Shown: positions 1 through 8,885, counted from the stretch's first letter. The stretch is DNA of 64,000 nucleotides from Microbulbifer halophilus (GCF_026183675.1 NZ_JAPIVK010000016.1:43824-107823), one strand, 5' to 3'. Notes: a model not told the origin generated them from the sequence alone. Numbers and translations: made by a program.

Positions 1-1206
1 GCGGCTGAAGCGGTAATCGCCGCTGTAACGGCGCAGGTCTTTTGCGGATACGGCGACATCCTCCGCGGCCGGCACCACCTGCGGCTGCTCCGGCACCGAG
101 GACAGGATCGCGTCCCACATCACCTCGGACGCCACCGCTCCCAGGTCGGCGGACGACATGGCGTCGTCGGCGGTCGCCTCCAGCTCTCCGGTGGACACGG
201 CGTAGAGCACGTCTCCGTCAAACTGGGTGGCAAACGGCTGGATCCCCCGCGACATGGACGCGTGCACCTGCTTGGCGAGCCGTTCCAGCTGCGCGTGGGG
301 AAGCTTCTGGTTGACCACTACCAGGCTCACGGTAGTGTTGTGGTTTTTGTTGCGATCATCGGCGGAGACGCCGGCCCACCCCTCGGCGCGGCTGCTCGGA
401 AAATCCTGCATCAGGTCCGCAGTGCGCAGATCTTCGGGCCAGTTCTCCCCGGGGTAGCAGGCCACGGTGTTGCCCTCGCGATCGGTGATCACGCCGAGGG
501 AATTGACCACTGTAAAGACGGCAACCTTGAGGTCGCCCAACTGTCGGAAGGCGCCGCCCTGCCCGGAATGGGCATTGCAACCGAAGAAAACCCCGCTCAG
601 GGTCATGCGTCCGGCACCGGCGGCCCCCTGGGGAAACCAGCCGGGTTCTGCCGCGCGGAAGGCCGCCTGGGCCAGGCGCTTGTCTGGATAGATTTCGTTG
701 AGCCGCCGCGAACCGAAGTCGTAGACGATCGAACCCACCGACAGGGCGATATTGGGGTTTTCGCCGAAGGCGTAGCCGTCGCGGATGCCGTCGTCCTTGA
801 GTGCGGTGGCCACGGCGGTGGCCGTTTCCAGTCCGTACCAGGATCCGCCGGAGAACACCACCGAGTCCAGCTCCGGCAGGTCGTACCCCAACTTCAGGAA
901 TTCCGCGTTGACGGTGCCCGGCGCACCGCCGCTGACATCCACCGCGGCCAGTACCTTGCGCTGGAAGTGGAATACGGTCACACCGGTAGGGCCGGCCGGG
1001 TACTCTCCGGTCCCCACGTGCAGTATCGGCCAGTCGAATTCGAGGGTTTTCTCGCCGTGTTTATTGATCTCCATATCCAGCCCGGACTGGTCGGCCTGGA
1101 TGGCGGGGGACAGGAGCGCGGCGGATACCAGTGAGGCGGCGGCGAGCTGTCGCCCCAGTGCCCCGAGCCTCTTCTTCTCCGCCATCGGTTGAACGGGGAT
1201 TCGCAT
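1..1206 (-). CDS. S58 family (DmpA/BapA-type) aminopeptidase, 3' end cut by window edge
   Basis: The reading frame is open from an ATG at 1206 to the window edge, 402 codons without a stop, so the C-terminus is missing. The first ~35 residues form a signal peptide ending near ALLSPAIQA, so the enzyme is probably periplasmic. The body matches the S58 self-processing aminopeptidase family (DmpA, beta-peptidyl aminopeptidases). Matching segments include FSGGSWYGLETATAVA, GVFFGCNAHSGQGGAFRQLG and, near residue 300, NHNTTVSLVVVNQ. In this family the chain is cut before a Ser/Thr that becomes the N-terminal nucleophile, and the NTTV segment fits that site. After the family's usual end there is extra sequence (residues ~375-402, LRRYSGDYRFSR) that may start an appended domain. 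The family call is confident; the substrate is unknown. Confidence 0.8.
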   Translation of the reverse strand, partial: MRIPVQPMAEKKRLGALGRQLAAASLVSAALLSPAIQADQSGLDMEINKHGEKTLEFDWPILHVGTGEYPAGPTGVTVFHFQRKVLAAVDVSGGAPGTVNAEFLKLGYDLPELDSVVFSGGSWYGLETATAVATALKDDGIRDGYAFGENPNIALSVGSIVYDFGSRRLNEIYPDKRLAQAAFRAAEPGWFPQGAAGAGRMTLSGVFFGCNAHSGQGGAFRQLGDLKVAVFTVVNSLGVITDREGNTVACYPGENWPEDLRTADLMQDFPSSRAEGWAGVSADDRNKNHNTTVSLVVVNQKLPHAQLERLAKQVHASMSRGIQPFATQFDGDVLYAVSTGELEATADDAMSSADLGAVASEVMWDAILSSVPEQPQVVPAAEDVAVSAKDLRRYSGDYRFSR

Positions 1207-1393
1207 ACAAACCTCACTGTTGTTGTTTTATCGATTTATGTTTCGATCATAGGGCCAGGCAGCGGGTTGGCAGAAGATGACAAATGCGCATAGTGCGGTG
1301 CGCAAAAAGCACCGACCATGAACATATACTCAAAGACCAGGAATTATTAGGACAAACTGGGCGGGAAATAGCGACGCGCGCAGCGTGGATTAC

Positions 1394-2386
1394 TCAGGCG
1401 ACCACATTTTGATCGGCTGGTGACTCTGAGGCAATGGTCTTCAGCAACCACTCGCGAAAGCGCTGCACCGGCAGCGCATTCCAGCGATCGGTCCTGGCCA
1501 TGAAGAGGTAGGCGCCGAGCGGCACCCGTTCGAAGCCGGCCACACCGGCCCCCACCTCCACCAACTGCCCGGATTCGAGATCCTCGGCGGCGACGAAGTG
1601 GTTGGTCAGTGCGATGCCGCGCCCGCGCCGGGCTGCGTCCAGGGTCAGGTGGCCGTGCCAGAGCCTCGGTCCGGAGAGCTCCAGGTCACTGCCGAGGCCG
1701 TGGGCCTCGAGCCAGGCCTGCCAGCTATCGTAACTCTCCTCGTGCAGCAGCTGGTGGTACAGCAGGTCCCGCGGCTGTTCAATCTCCGGGCTGCGGGCCA
1801 GGTACTTGGGGCTCGCCACCGGCACGATCGGCGGCCGCGCTATTTCGGCGGTACGTACACTGGGAGGAAGCTGCAATTGTGATCCATAGGCCGGGGCAAA
1901 GCGGATATCCACATCCGCCTCATAGCGATCGAAATCCGGAATCGTATCCGCCGGGCGCAGCTCGATATCCAGCACCGGATTGGCTGTCTCGAAGGCCTCC
2001 AGGCGCCCCACCAGCCACTGCAGTGCAAAGCCGGGCATGCACCAGGCATAAAGCAGGTGATCGTCGTTGCGCTTCATCAGATCAATGGTGGCATTGGCAA
2101 TGGCGTCGATCGCCGCCGATACCTGCTTGTGATAGCGGGCACCGTCTTCGGTCAGCAGCGCGCCCGCCGGCGTACGCTCGATCAGGCGACAGCCCACCCG
2201 GTCTTCAATGGTACGCAGGTGGCGGCTGATCACCGCGTGATCACGGCACAGGTACTGGGCCGCCTTGCGCACGCCACCGAGTCGGGCGACGATATCGAAA
2301 GCGCGCAGTGCCTCGAAGGGGGGCAGAGCTTTGCGGGACGGCAGGTGGGAGGTAGCCGATGCGGGACGAAGGCCCTCTTCTGACAT
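1394..2386 (-). CDS. LysR family transcriptional regulator
   Basis: This is a 330-residue LysR-type regulator. Residues ~20-80 are the winged helix-turn-helix (FEALRAFDIVARLGGVRKAA, then HAVISRHLRTIEDRVG), followed by a linker helix and a periplasmic-binding-protein-like effector domain. The layout resembles the GcvA/AmpR subgroup. An in-frame ATG lies two codons upstream, but the AGGAGG ribosome site is only one base from it and seven bases from the ATG at 2386, so 2386 is preferred. The next gene on the same strand is the S58 aminopeptidase, 187 bases downstream, which could be a target; this is only a positional guess. The effector is unknown. Confidence 0.9.
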   Translation of the reverse strand: MSEEGLRPASATSHLPSRKALPPFEALRAFDIVARLGGVRKAAQYLCRDHAVISRHLRTIEDRVGCRLIERTPAGALLTEDGARYHKQVSAAIDAIANATIDLMKRNDDHLLYAWCMPGFALQWLVGRLEAFETANPVLDIELRPADTIPDFDRYEADVDIRFAPAYGSQLQLPPSVRTAEIARPPIVPVASPKYLARSPEIEQPRDLLYHQLLHEESYDSWQAWLEAHGLGSDLELSGPRLWHGHLTLDAARRGRGIALTNHFVAAEDLESGQLVEVGAGVAGFERVPLGAYLFMARTDRWNALPVQRFREWLLKTIASESPADQNVVA

Positions 2387-2517
2387 TTTCATTCCTCCTG
2401 CACACAGCCTCTACCCGGGACAGGGGGCCGACAACTGTACTCGAGGCTGCCACAGCACTTTTTAACCTGTCAAGGAAAAGGGAACTGGCCGCTTCCGGAA
2501 ATCCCCGGCAGTGGCTG

Positions 2518-3216
2518 TCACCGCGCCCGGCCGGCCGCCGACATCAGCTCGGAAATCGCCGCGGCACCGCGCTGTGGAGAGTCCGCCAGACCCGCCCTGA
2601 TCCCCTCCCAATCGCCCTCGCCCTTGTCCTGGTTGAGCCGGCGCACTCCCTCAATGCTCTCTCCCGCAAAGTGGAAAGCCAGTACTCCCTCGCTCAGGCG
2701 ATCCACCAGCGAAGCCGGCACCTCTTCCAGCGTCCAAGGCTGAACCCGGGGGCCGCTGTGGGCCAGCGCCTCCATGGCACGGATGCTGCGCCGCAGTATC
2801 GAGAGCGTTTCGTCCCGACCGCGGACCGCGCGGAAACGCCCGCGCAACTGCACCGACAGGTAGCTCCATGTCGGTACCCCCGGCTCCTCCCGGAACCAGC
2901 GCGGGGAAATATAGGCATCCGGGCCGCAGAAGAGCGCCACCGCGCGCTCGCCCTCCTCGATTGCCGCGCAGTGAGCGTTGCGGCGGGCGATATGGCCGAT
3001 AAAGTTGAGCCCGCCGGCTTCCGGGTCGCGAAACAGGGGCGTGGCGGTAATACGCAGGTCCCCGCCGGCGAGGGAAACCAGCTGGGCAAAGGGTTGCTGC
3101 GCAATAAATTCCAGTTGCGATTCCCGCTCGGAAAAACCGTAGTGCGCCGGTACAAACAGATTCTCCCCCACATCCCGCCAGTGGCCCGTGCGGTTTTTCT
3201 TTTCGTCGTCCGACAT
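2518..3216 (-). CDS. PaiB-like FMN-binding negative regulator family protein
   Basis: The 232-residue product matches the PaiB family, proteins with a split-barrel flavin-binding fold first described next to a Bacillus acetyltransferase. Typical segments are NLFVPAHYGFSERESQLEFI near the N-terminus, TATPLFRDP, LNFIGHIARRNAHC, FCGPDAYISPRWF and VPTWSYLSVQLRGRF. The start at 3216 is chosen over an upstream in-frame ATG because AGGAGAGGC directly precedes it and because family homology begins just after. It is transcribed away from the TonB receptor gene. PaiB members are annotated as transcriptional regulators, but many may be flavin or haem-binding enzymes. The exact role is not known. Confidence 0.85.
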   Translation of the reverse strand: MSDDEKKNRTGHWRDVGENLFVPAHYGFSERESQLEFIAQQPFAQLVSLAGGDLRITATPLFRDPEAGGLNFIGHIARRNAHCAAIEEGERAVALFCGPDAYISPRWFREEPGVPTWSYLSVQLRGRFRAVRGRDETLSILRRSIRAMEALAHSGPRVQPWTLEEVPASLVDRLSEGVLAFHFAGESIEGVRRLNQDKGEGDWEGIRAGLADSPQRGAAAISELMSAAGRAR

Positions 3217-3542
3217 TGCCTCTCCTGTCTGCTGCTGTACTGCGCCGTGCGGGCCCATTTCCACTCCAGAGATTAAGGCAATCCCCGGTGAGCGGGGAGA
3301 TGCCTTCACCGGCATCCCCGGTGCATCCAGAGCACCGGGCCGGGCGCAGCGGCAAAACCGGTTACGCAGAAAGTTGACCGGCCGCTGTCGGGATTTGTCG
3401 CGAGCCGGCGTTTACCCCCATGTAGGTCCCCGTGCCTGCACCAAGACAATCAGGAATATTGAAAGCTGTTCCGTACGACGCATACGCGGCGCTGCGAGAC
3501 AGCTTCCAGCCGATTTCAATAAAAACAGACTGGAGAAACCCG
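3217..3542. other. Intergenic region between paiB-like gene and TonB receptor
   Basis: This 326-base stretch separates two divergent genes and must hold both promoters. I see no small gene or strong terminator. Just before the receptor ribosome site (GGAG at 3532-3535) lies AATAAAAA at 3518-3525. That is an AANAANAA-type sequence, the kind bound by Hfq/Crc during catabolite repression in Pseudomonas. Confidence 0.5.
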
Positions 3543-6146
3543 ATGTACAGTTCGCACAATCCATCGCAACGATTTCACAAAACCCTGCTCGCAACCGCAG
3601 TGACCCTGCTGTCCGTCAATGTCCAGGCGCAGGACAGCGACACACTCGAGGAAGTCATGGTCACCGGCATCCGCGGCAGCCTGCAGCAGTCGCTGGACGT
3701 CAAGCGCGATGCCACCTCTATTGTCGACGCCATCAACTCCGAGGATATCGGCAAATTTCCGGACAAGAACGTCGCCGATTCCCTGCAGCGGGTGCCGGGT
3801 ATTTCCGTCGACCGTATCTGGGGCGAGGGCCGGGACATTTTTGTGCGCGGCACCGACAGCACCCTGAACCGCACCCTGATGAACGGACAGAACGTCGCCT
3901 CCGCCTACTGGTGGGCCAACGACAACCCCAGTCGCGGTTTCAACTATTCGATTCTCGCCTCCGAGCTGGTTTCCTCCCTGGAGGTCTACAAGAGCCCGGA
4001 AGCGCGCCACGATGAGGGCAGTATCGGCGGCATGGTGAATGTGCGCACCCGCAAGCCGATGGACCTGGACCCGCTGACCGTCAACCTGTCCACCGAGGGT
4101 GTCTACAGCGACCTGCCGGGCGAATGGGATCCACAGGTGTCCGGCCTGTTGAGCTGGAAAAACGACACCGAGACCTTCGGCGTACTGGCCTCCTTCAACA
4201 GCCAGGGCCGCACCATGCGCCGCGACGGCCTGGAGGTTTTCCCCACCAACGACCTGTACACGGTCACCGACCAGAACGGCAATACCACGGAAAATGTCTA
4301 TGTACCCTGGGGCGGCGGCTCGGCCATTTTCAACCAGGACCGCCAGCGCGATACCGCCAATATCACCCTGCAGTTCCGACCCACCGATCGCTGGGACACC
4401 ACACTGAACTATGTCGCCTCCGATATGGAGATGGACAACAGTAACCAGAACTACCTGTTCGTCGCCGGCGGCTACAAGATTCCCAACGGCGATACAGTCA
4501 CCGACCCGGTGTTTATCCCCACCAGCGACGGCAACCGGGCCCTGGTGGGCGGTACCATCGAGAACCCCGACAGCATCGGCGTGGCCGACGAGCCGATCGT
4601 GCGCGAATCCTTTATCGAATCCGAAGTGCTGGACCTGGCCGCCGACTACGAGGGCGACGGCTGGCAACTGCACCTGCAGGCGGGCACGACCAGTGCCGAG
4701 GGTGGCAGCACCAAGGACCGCAACTACTGGTTCGAGGGCAACGGCGCCGAGGAACTGAATTTCGGCCCCGATACCAACGAATTCAACTTCCCCGGTATCG
4801 ATCCCCTCGACGGCACCGCCCTGCACCTGAATGCCGCCAACCTGCGCGACTGGGTGCGGGTCATGGAAGACGACGAAAGCTACTTCCAGGTGGACGGCAG
4901 CTTCGATCTGGAACTGGGATTCATCACCGGCATCCGCACCGGCCTCAAACTCCGCGACCACACCATCGAGAACAATCGCCAGGACGGTTCCGTGGATGTC
5001 GCCAATCCCGAGATTGCCGATCAGGTGGCGACCCTGAATGCCATCACCCTGGCGGATGTCTCCAGCGGGCCCAGCCCGGAACTGCACGGCGAGAGTGCCA
5101 GCGCGGAATCGCTGACCCGATACGCCTTTATGGATGTCGGCCTGGCGCGACAGAAAATCGACAGCATTTTAGACAGCGGTGTCATGACCTATGACGAGGA
5201 CACAAGGGCCTATTACAAAATCGACGAGGAAATCACCGCAGGTTATGTACAGGCGGAATTCGAGCGGGGCCGGCTGCACGGCAATTTCGGGGTACGCCTG
5301 GTGGAAACCGACCAGACCTCCAACGCCTATATCGACGGCGAGCGCGGCTCCGTCGGCCGCAGCTATCGCGAGGCCCTGCCGAGTGTGAACGCGATCTACG
5401 ATCTCGGTGAGGACATCATACTGCGCGCCGCCGCCTCCCGCGCCATGGCCCGCCCCACCTTCCAGAACCTGAGCTCGAATATCGTCATCAATGCCACCAG
5501 CGGCACCGCCACCGCCGGCAACCCGCAGCTGGACCCGATGTTTGCCGACCAGTTCGAGTTCGGCGCCGAGTGGTATTTCGGCGACGCCAGCCTGCTGGCC
5601 GCCACCTACTTCAACAAGGACCTGAGTACCTTCGTGTTCCAGGATACCCAGGTTGAGGAGATCGACGGCGAGAGCATCAACGTCACCCGCCCCTACAACG
5701 CCGACAGGGGCGCGGATATCCAGGGGATCGAGCTCCAGGTACAGCACGATTTCGGTAGCGGCTTCGGCGCCCTCACCAACTACACCTGGACAGACGCCGA
5801 GGCGCCGGCCAACGAGGACGGCACCAGGCTGGAACTGCCAGGCAACTCCCGCGACCAGTTCAATGCCTCCGCCTACTACGAAAACGACACCTTCAGTGTG
5901 CGCCTGTCCTACAACATGCGCTCCAAATCCTACGGCGGCCTCACCTCCGGTTCGCAACTGGTCACCGAGAAGTACGACCAGTGGGATGCCACCGCCAACT
6001 GGACCGCCACCGAGAATGTCGACGTTTTCCTGACGGCGGTCAATCTCACCAACGAGATCATCTACATGCGTACCGCCGACGGCATTCCCACGGGCTTCTA
6101 CGAAAACGGCCCGCGCTACAGCCTGGGTGCGCACCTGTCCTTCTGA
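3543..6146 (+). CDS. TonB-dependent receptor (Xanthomonas/Caulobacter-type)
   Basis: This is an 867-residue outer-membrane receptor that imports a substrate using TonB energy. After a signal peptide ending near NVQAQ, a TonB-box-like stretch (LEEVMVTGIRGSLQQSLDVK) leads into the plug (SIVDAINSEDIGKFPDKNVA, GSIGGMVNVRT). The long beta-barrel ends in a C-terminal phenylalanine (LGAHLSF), as expected for Bam-assembled barrels. It belongs to the family named TonB-Xanth-Caul, common in polysaccharide- and peptide-using bacteria; substrate unknown. A GGAG site seven bases upstream of ATG 3543 decides the start over an upstream in-frame ATG. It is a clear paralogue of the receptor at 13606-16515; both share a plug motif with AYWWAND. 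A strong terminator follows at 6176. Confidence 0.93.
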   Translation: MYSSHNPSQRFHKTLLATAVTLLSVNVQAQDSDTLEEVMVTGIRGSLQQSLDVKRDATSIVDAINSEDIGKFPDKNVADSLQRVPGISVDRIWGEGRDIFVRGTDSTLNRTLMNGQNVASAYWWANDNPSRGFNYSILASELVSSLEVYKSPEARHDEGSIGGMVNVRTRKPMDLDPLTVNLSTEGVYSDLPGEWDPQVSGLLSWKNDTETFGVLASFNSQGRTMRRDGLEVFPTNDLYTVTDQNGNTTENVYVPWGGGSAIFNQDRQRDTANITLQFRPTDRWDTTLNYVASDMEMDNSNQNYLFVAGGYKIPNGDTVTDPVFIPTSDGNRALVGGTIENPDSIGVADEPIVRESFIESEVLDLAADYEGDGWQLHLQAGTTSAEGGSTKDRNYWFEGNGAEELNFGPDTNEFNFPGIDPLDGTALHLNAANLRDWVRVMEDDESYFQVDGSFDLELGFITGIRTGLKLRDHTIENNRQDGSVDVANPEIADQVATLNAITLADVSSGPSPELHGESASAESLTRYAFMDVGLARQKIDSILDSGVMTYDEDTRAYYKIDEEITAGYVQAEFERGRLHGNFGVRLVETDQTSNAYIDGERGSVGRSYREALPSVNAIYDLGEDIILRAAASRAMARPTFQNLSSNIVINATSGTATAGNPQLDPMFADQFEFGAEWYFGDASLLAATYFNKDLSTFVFQDTQVEEIDGESINVTRPYNADRGADIQGIELQVQHDFGSGFGALTNYTWTDAEAPANEDGTRLELPGNSRDQFNASAYYENDTFSVRLSYNMRSKSYGGLTSGSQLVTEKYDQWDATANWTATENVDVFLTAVNLTNEIIYMRTADGIPTGFYENGPRYSLGAHLSF

Positions 6147-6175
6147 CCAACAGCCATCGCTATTTCCCCCTCTTC

Positions 6176-6198
6176 GGCGCCCTTCGGGCGCCTTTTTT
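6176..6198 (+). terminator. Rho-independent terminator after TonB receptor
   Basis: A 7-bp GC stem (GGCGCCC, loop TTC, GGGCGCC) is followed directly by six T residues. It lies 30 bases after the receptor stop and before the TetR operon promoter. Confidence 0.88.
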
Positions 6199-6218
6199 GT
6201 ATCCGCATCCGGCAATTG

Positions 6219-6264
6219 TTGACACTGTAGGACAATCGACCTAGCATCTAGGACATTTGACCTA
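6219..6264 (+). promoter_or_regulatory. Promoter with two TetR-type operator repeats
   Basis: TTGACA at 6219-6224 is followed after 17 bases by TAGCAT at 6242-6247, a plausible sigma-70 pair. Two 16-bp near-palindromes, TAGGACAATCGACCTA (6228-6243) and TAGGACATTTGACCTA (6249-6264), overlap the spacer and the -10 box and extend downstream of it. They are 21 bases apart, about two helical turns. Their position just upstream of the tetR-like gene suggests autorepression; this is inferred from position and symmetry. Confidence 0.7.
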
Positions 6265-6292
6265 CACGATAAACACAGCAGGAGACCGGCCA

Positions 6293-6862
6293 GTGAGCGG
6301 AAAGCCGACCCGGGAACAGATTGTCGAGGCCGCGGACCGGCTTTTCTATCGGCAGGGCTTTGAACACACCTCCTTCGCCCATATCGCCGATGCGGTACAG
6401 ATATCCCGGGGCAATTTCTATTACCACTTCAAATCCAAGGACGAGATTCTCTCGGCTGTAATCCGCCACCGCCTGGCCAGTACCCGACAGACCCTGGAGA
6501 GCTGGGAGGCCCGGGGGGAAACACCGCGGGACAGAATCCGCTGCTTTATCCAGATCCTGTTGACCAATGGCGACAAGATAAAGCACTACGGCTGCCCGCT
6601 GGGCACCCTGAGCAGCGAACTGGCCAAGCTGAACCACACCGCTCAGGGGGAGGCCCGGGAGCTGTTCACCCTGTTCCACAGGTGGCTCAAATCCCAGTTT
6701 GTAAAGCTCGGCCACAGGCGCGATGCGGACCAGCTGGCGGCGCACCTGCTGGCCCGCAGCCAGGGCGTGGCCACGCTGTTCAACGCTTTTCAGGAAGAAA
6801 AATTCGTCAAGCGCGAGGTGCAACAGATGTGCGCCTGGCTGGACGATGTCATCGATCACTGA
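6293..6862 (+). CDS. TetR/AcrR family transcriptional regulator
   Basis: This is a 189-residue TetR-type repressor. The N-terminal helix-turn-helix (residues ~5-50) shows QIVEAADRLFYRQGFEHTSF, then ISRGNFYYHFKSKDEIL. The C-terminal ligand domain contains CPLGTLSSEL, seen in NemR/AcuR-like members that sense electrophiles or alkylating agents. The GTG at 6293 follows AGGAG by eight bases and is preferred to an upstream TTG. It leads a tight operon with YciI-like, tag, DinB-like and GNAT genes. Operator-like repeats in its promoter suggest autoregulation. A cysteine near residue 100 (YGCPLG) is where NemR-type sensors carry a reactive thiol, so electrophile sensing is possible but unproven. Confidence 0.9.
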   Translation: MSGKPTREQIVEAADRLFYRQGFEHTSFAHIADAVQISRGNFYYHFKSKDEILSAVIRHRLASTRQTLESWEARGETPRDRIRCFIQILLTNGDKIKHYGCPLGTLSSELAKLNHTAQGEARELFTLFHRWLKSQFVKLGHRRDADQLAAHLLARSQGVATLFNAFQEEKFVKREVQQMCAWLDDVIDH

Positions 6863-6877
6863 CAGGGAGAGAAAACC

Positions 6878-7165
6878 GTGTTTATCGTATTGTTGAAGTT
6901 TACCGACGACCGCGAGCGCCTGGGCGAGTTTATGCAGGCGCACAAGGCCTGGGCCAAACAGGGCCTGGACGACGGCGTCTTCCTGATGATCGGCAGCCTG
7001 CAGCCCGGGCTCGGCGGTGGCATACTGGCCCACAATATTGACCGCGGGAATCTCGAGGCCTTTGTCGACAGGGATCCTTTTGTAGCCGAGAAGATTGTCA
7101 CCGCCGAAATTCTGGAGATCAGCCCCGCGAAAACCGATGAGCGGCTGGCCTTCCTGCTCGACTGA
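6878..7165 (+). CDS. YciI family protein
   Basis: This is a 95-residue single-domain protein with the ferredoxin-like alpha+beta YciI fold. Visible features are MFIVLLKFTDDRERLGEFMQ, the His of AHKAWAKQG, the GSLQPGLGGGIL strand-loop and VDRDPFV (usual family motif DPF). Its length is normal for the family. Start codon is GTG with AGGGAGAG upstream; it lies 15 bases after tetR. YciI proteins are small putative hydrolases or dehalogenases of poorly known function. In this operon it travels with DNA-repair and stress genes. Confidence 0.88.
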   Translation: MFIVLLKFTDDRERLGEFMQAHKAWAKQGLDDGVFLMIGSLQPGLGGGILAHNIDRGNLEAFVDRDPFVAEKIVTAEILEISPAKTDERLAFLLD

Positions 7166-7195
7166 GCCCATACAAATTCAACAGGGAGCGTAACA

Positions 7196-7804
7196 ATGAG
7201 CAATGCCATCCCCGGCCCGGACGGCAGGCCCCGCTGCGGCTGGTGCACCGTCACCCCGGATTTCTTCGACTACCACGACAACGAATGGGGCTTTCCCGTC
7301 GACGATGACCGGCGCCTGTTCGAAAAGCTGTGCCTGGAGAGTTTCCAGTCCGGCCTCAGCTGGCGCACCATCCTGGCGAAGCGGGAGAACTTCCGCAAAG
7401 CCTTCCGACAGTTCGATTTCGACAGGATGGCAAAATTTACCGAAAAGGATGTGGAGCGGCTACTGCAGGACAAGGGTATCATCCGCCACCGGGGCAAAAT
7501 CGAGGCGGTGATCAACAACGCCAGGCGCGCCCGGGAACTGGTGCAACAGGAGGGCTCCCTGGCCGCCTACGTCTGGCGCTACGAACCCAAAGCGGACGAA
7601 CTGGCGCCGCCGCAGACGGCCTCCACCTCCCCCGCATCCATCGCCCTGTCCAAGGACCTGAAGAAACGCGGCTGGAAATTCGTTGGCCCCACCACCGTCT
7701 ACGCCTTCATGCAGGCGATGGGACTGATCAACGACCACGCCGAGGAATGTGTGAGCCGCGCCGAGGCCGAGCGCCGGCGCCGAAACTTCAAACGTCCCCG
7801 ATAA
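7196..7804 (+). CDS. tag: DNA-3-methyladenine glycosylase I
   Basis: This 202-residue enzyme removes 3-methyladenine from alkylated DNA, starting base-excision repair. The Tag family hallmarks are present: RCGWC near residues 13-17 (zinc cysteines), FFDYHDNEWGFP, GLSWRTILAKRENFRKAF, the helix-hairpin-helix-like IIRHRGKIEAVINNA, GWKFVGPTTVYAFMQAMG and the C-terminal NDHAEEC supplying further zinc ligands. Length is typical. It sits in an operon led by a TetR regulator and followed by a DinB-like gene, which suggests inducible repair, separate from the ada operon 2.5 kb downstream. Confidence 0.95.
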   Translation: MSNAIPGPDGRPRCGWCTVTPDFFDYHDNEWGFPVDDDRRLFEKLCLESFQSGLSWRTILAKRENFRKAFRQFDFDRMAKFTEKDVERLLQDKGIIRHRGKIEAVINNARRARELVQQEGSLAAYVWRYEPKADELAPPQTASTSPASIALSKDLKKRGWKFVGPTTVYAFMQAMGLINDHAEECVSRAEAERRRRNFKRPR

Positions 7805-7828
7805 CAGAGAGTGAGGGTAGCTGCTGCC

Positions 7829-8380
7829 ATGGAACTGCAACAACACTTCAAACTGCTGGCATCATACAACCAGTGGATCAATGAAAAGGTCTACGAATCT
7901 GCCTGCGGGCTGAGCGAGATGGAAATCCAGAAGGATCGGGGCGCTTTTTTTGGCTCCATCCTCGGTACCCTGAACCATATCGCCGTCGGCGACACCATCT
8001 GGCTGCAGCGCTTCGCCACACTTCCCGCCTGCCGCCACAGCCTGCGGGAAATCGCGGCGCTGCCCGGGCCACGGAGCCTGGACCAGATCATCTACAGCGA
8101 TATCGAAGAGTTGCGAGCGCATCGCCAGTGGCTCGACAACAGGATTATCGAATGGATCGACGGCCTCTCGGAGCCGGATTTTGCACAGGTTCTGAATTAC
8201 CGCACCATCAAAGGCATATCCGGCAGCAAACGGCTCTCGAACCTGGTACTGCACTTTTTCAACCATCAGACCCACCACCGGGGCCAGGTTTCCACGCTTC
8301 TTATGCAGGCGGGGAAGGATATTGGCGTTACCGACCTGCTGGCATTGATACCAGACACTGAAGACCCCGACCATCAATAA
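7829..8380 (+). CDS. DinB family protein
   Basis: This is a 183-residue member of the DinB/YfiT-like four-helix-bundle family, unrelated to DNA polymerase IV. Three metal-ligand histidines are visible: TLNHIAVGDTIW near residue 49, and FFNHQTHHRGQV near residues 148-155. N-terminal LLASYNQWINEKVY is typical. The ATG at 7829 begins where homologues begin; an upstream in-frame GTG at 7811 would add six residues. Members include thiol-dependent transferases and detoxification enzymes; the substrate is unknown. The gene is 24 bases after tag, in the TetR-led operon. Confidence 0.9.
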   Translation: MELQQHFKLLASYNQWINEKVYESACGLSEMEIQKDRGAFFGSILGTLNHIAVGDTIWLQRFATLPACRHSLREIAALPGPRSLDQIIYSDIEELRAHRQWLDNRIIEWIDGLSEPDFAQVLNYRTIKGISGSKRLSNLVLHFFNHQTHHRGQVSTLLMQAGKDIGVTDLLALIPDTEDPDHQ

Positions 8381-8397
8381 TATTCGGGAGCAGGAAG

Positions 8398-8820
8398 ATG
8401 CAGGCCCAGCTATTCACTCCGGAACAGGACCTCGATGCAATCGCGACGGTGCTCTTGCAGCTCCGTCCGCAGTACCACCTGGCGAGTATCAAGGCCCGGA
8501 TCCACAAGCAGCGACAGAACGGCTATCAACTGGCCTACGTCTCCGATAACAATGGAATACTCTGCGTTGCCGGATTCGTGGTCGGTGAAAAGCTGGCCTG
8601 GGGAAGGCACCTCTATATCGACGATCTGGTGACCGACGAAAGCCACCGCTCCACCGGCGCCGGCCGTTTCCTGATCGACTGGTTGAAAGACTACGCCAGG
8701 GAAATCGGCTGCAAGCAGATACACCTGGATTCCGGTGTACAGCGCTTTTCCGCCGACCGCTTCTACCTGCGCGAGGGCTTCGATATCGCCAGCCACCACT
8801 TTTCCACCAGCCGGCTTTAA
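8398..8820 (+). CDS. GNAT family N-acetyltransferase
   Basis: This is a 140-residue single GNAT domain. The acetyl-CoA-binding motif A is seen in YIDDLVTDESHRSTGAGRFL (the R/Q-x-x-G-x-G/A variant is RSTGAG) at residues ~77-98. Motif B follows around LDSGVQRFSADRFYLREGFD. Start ATG at 8398 with GGGAGCAGGAAG upstream. It is the last gene of the tetR-YciI-tag-DinB operon, 17 bases after DinB. It is probably cytoplasmic and acetylates a small molecule; the substrate cannot be read from sequence. Confidence 0.9.
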   Translation: MQAQLFTPEQDLDAIATVLLQLRPQYHLASIKARIHKQRQNGYQLAYVSDNNGILCVAGFVVGEKLAWGRHLYIDDLVTDESHRSTGAGRFLIDWLKDYAREIGCKQIHLDSGVQRFSADRFYLREGFDIASHHFSTSRL

Positions 8821-8885
8821 CCCGGGACCGCGGAGCTCGGGAGCGCCCGCCGCCAGCCCCGCGAGAAAGTGCCGGGGGGCCGCAA

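Noticed and set aside
7811..7828. GTG start for the DinB-family gene
   Set aside because: The six extra residues fall outside the family's usual N-terminus, while ATG 7829 gives the normal length; kept only as an alternative.
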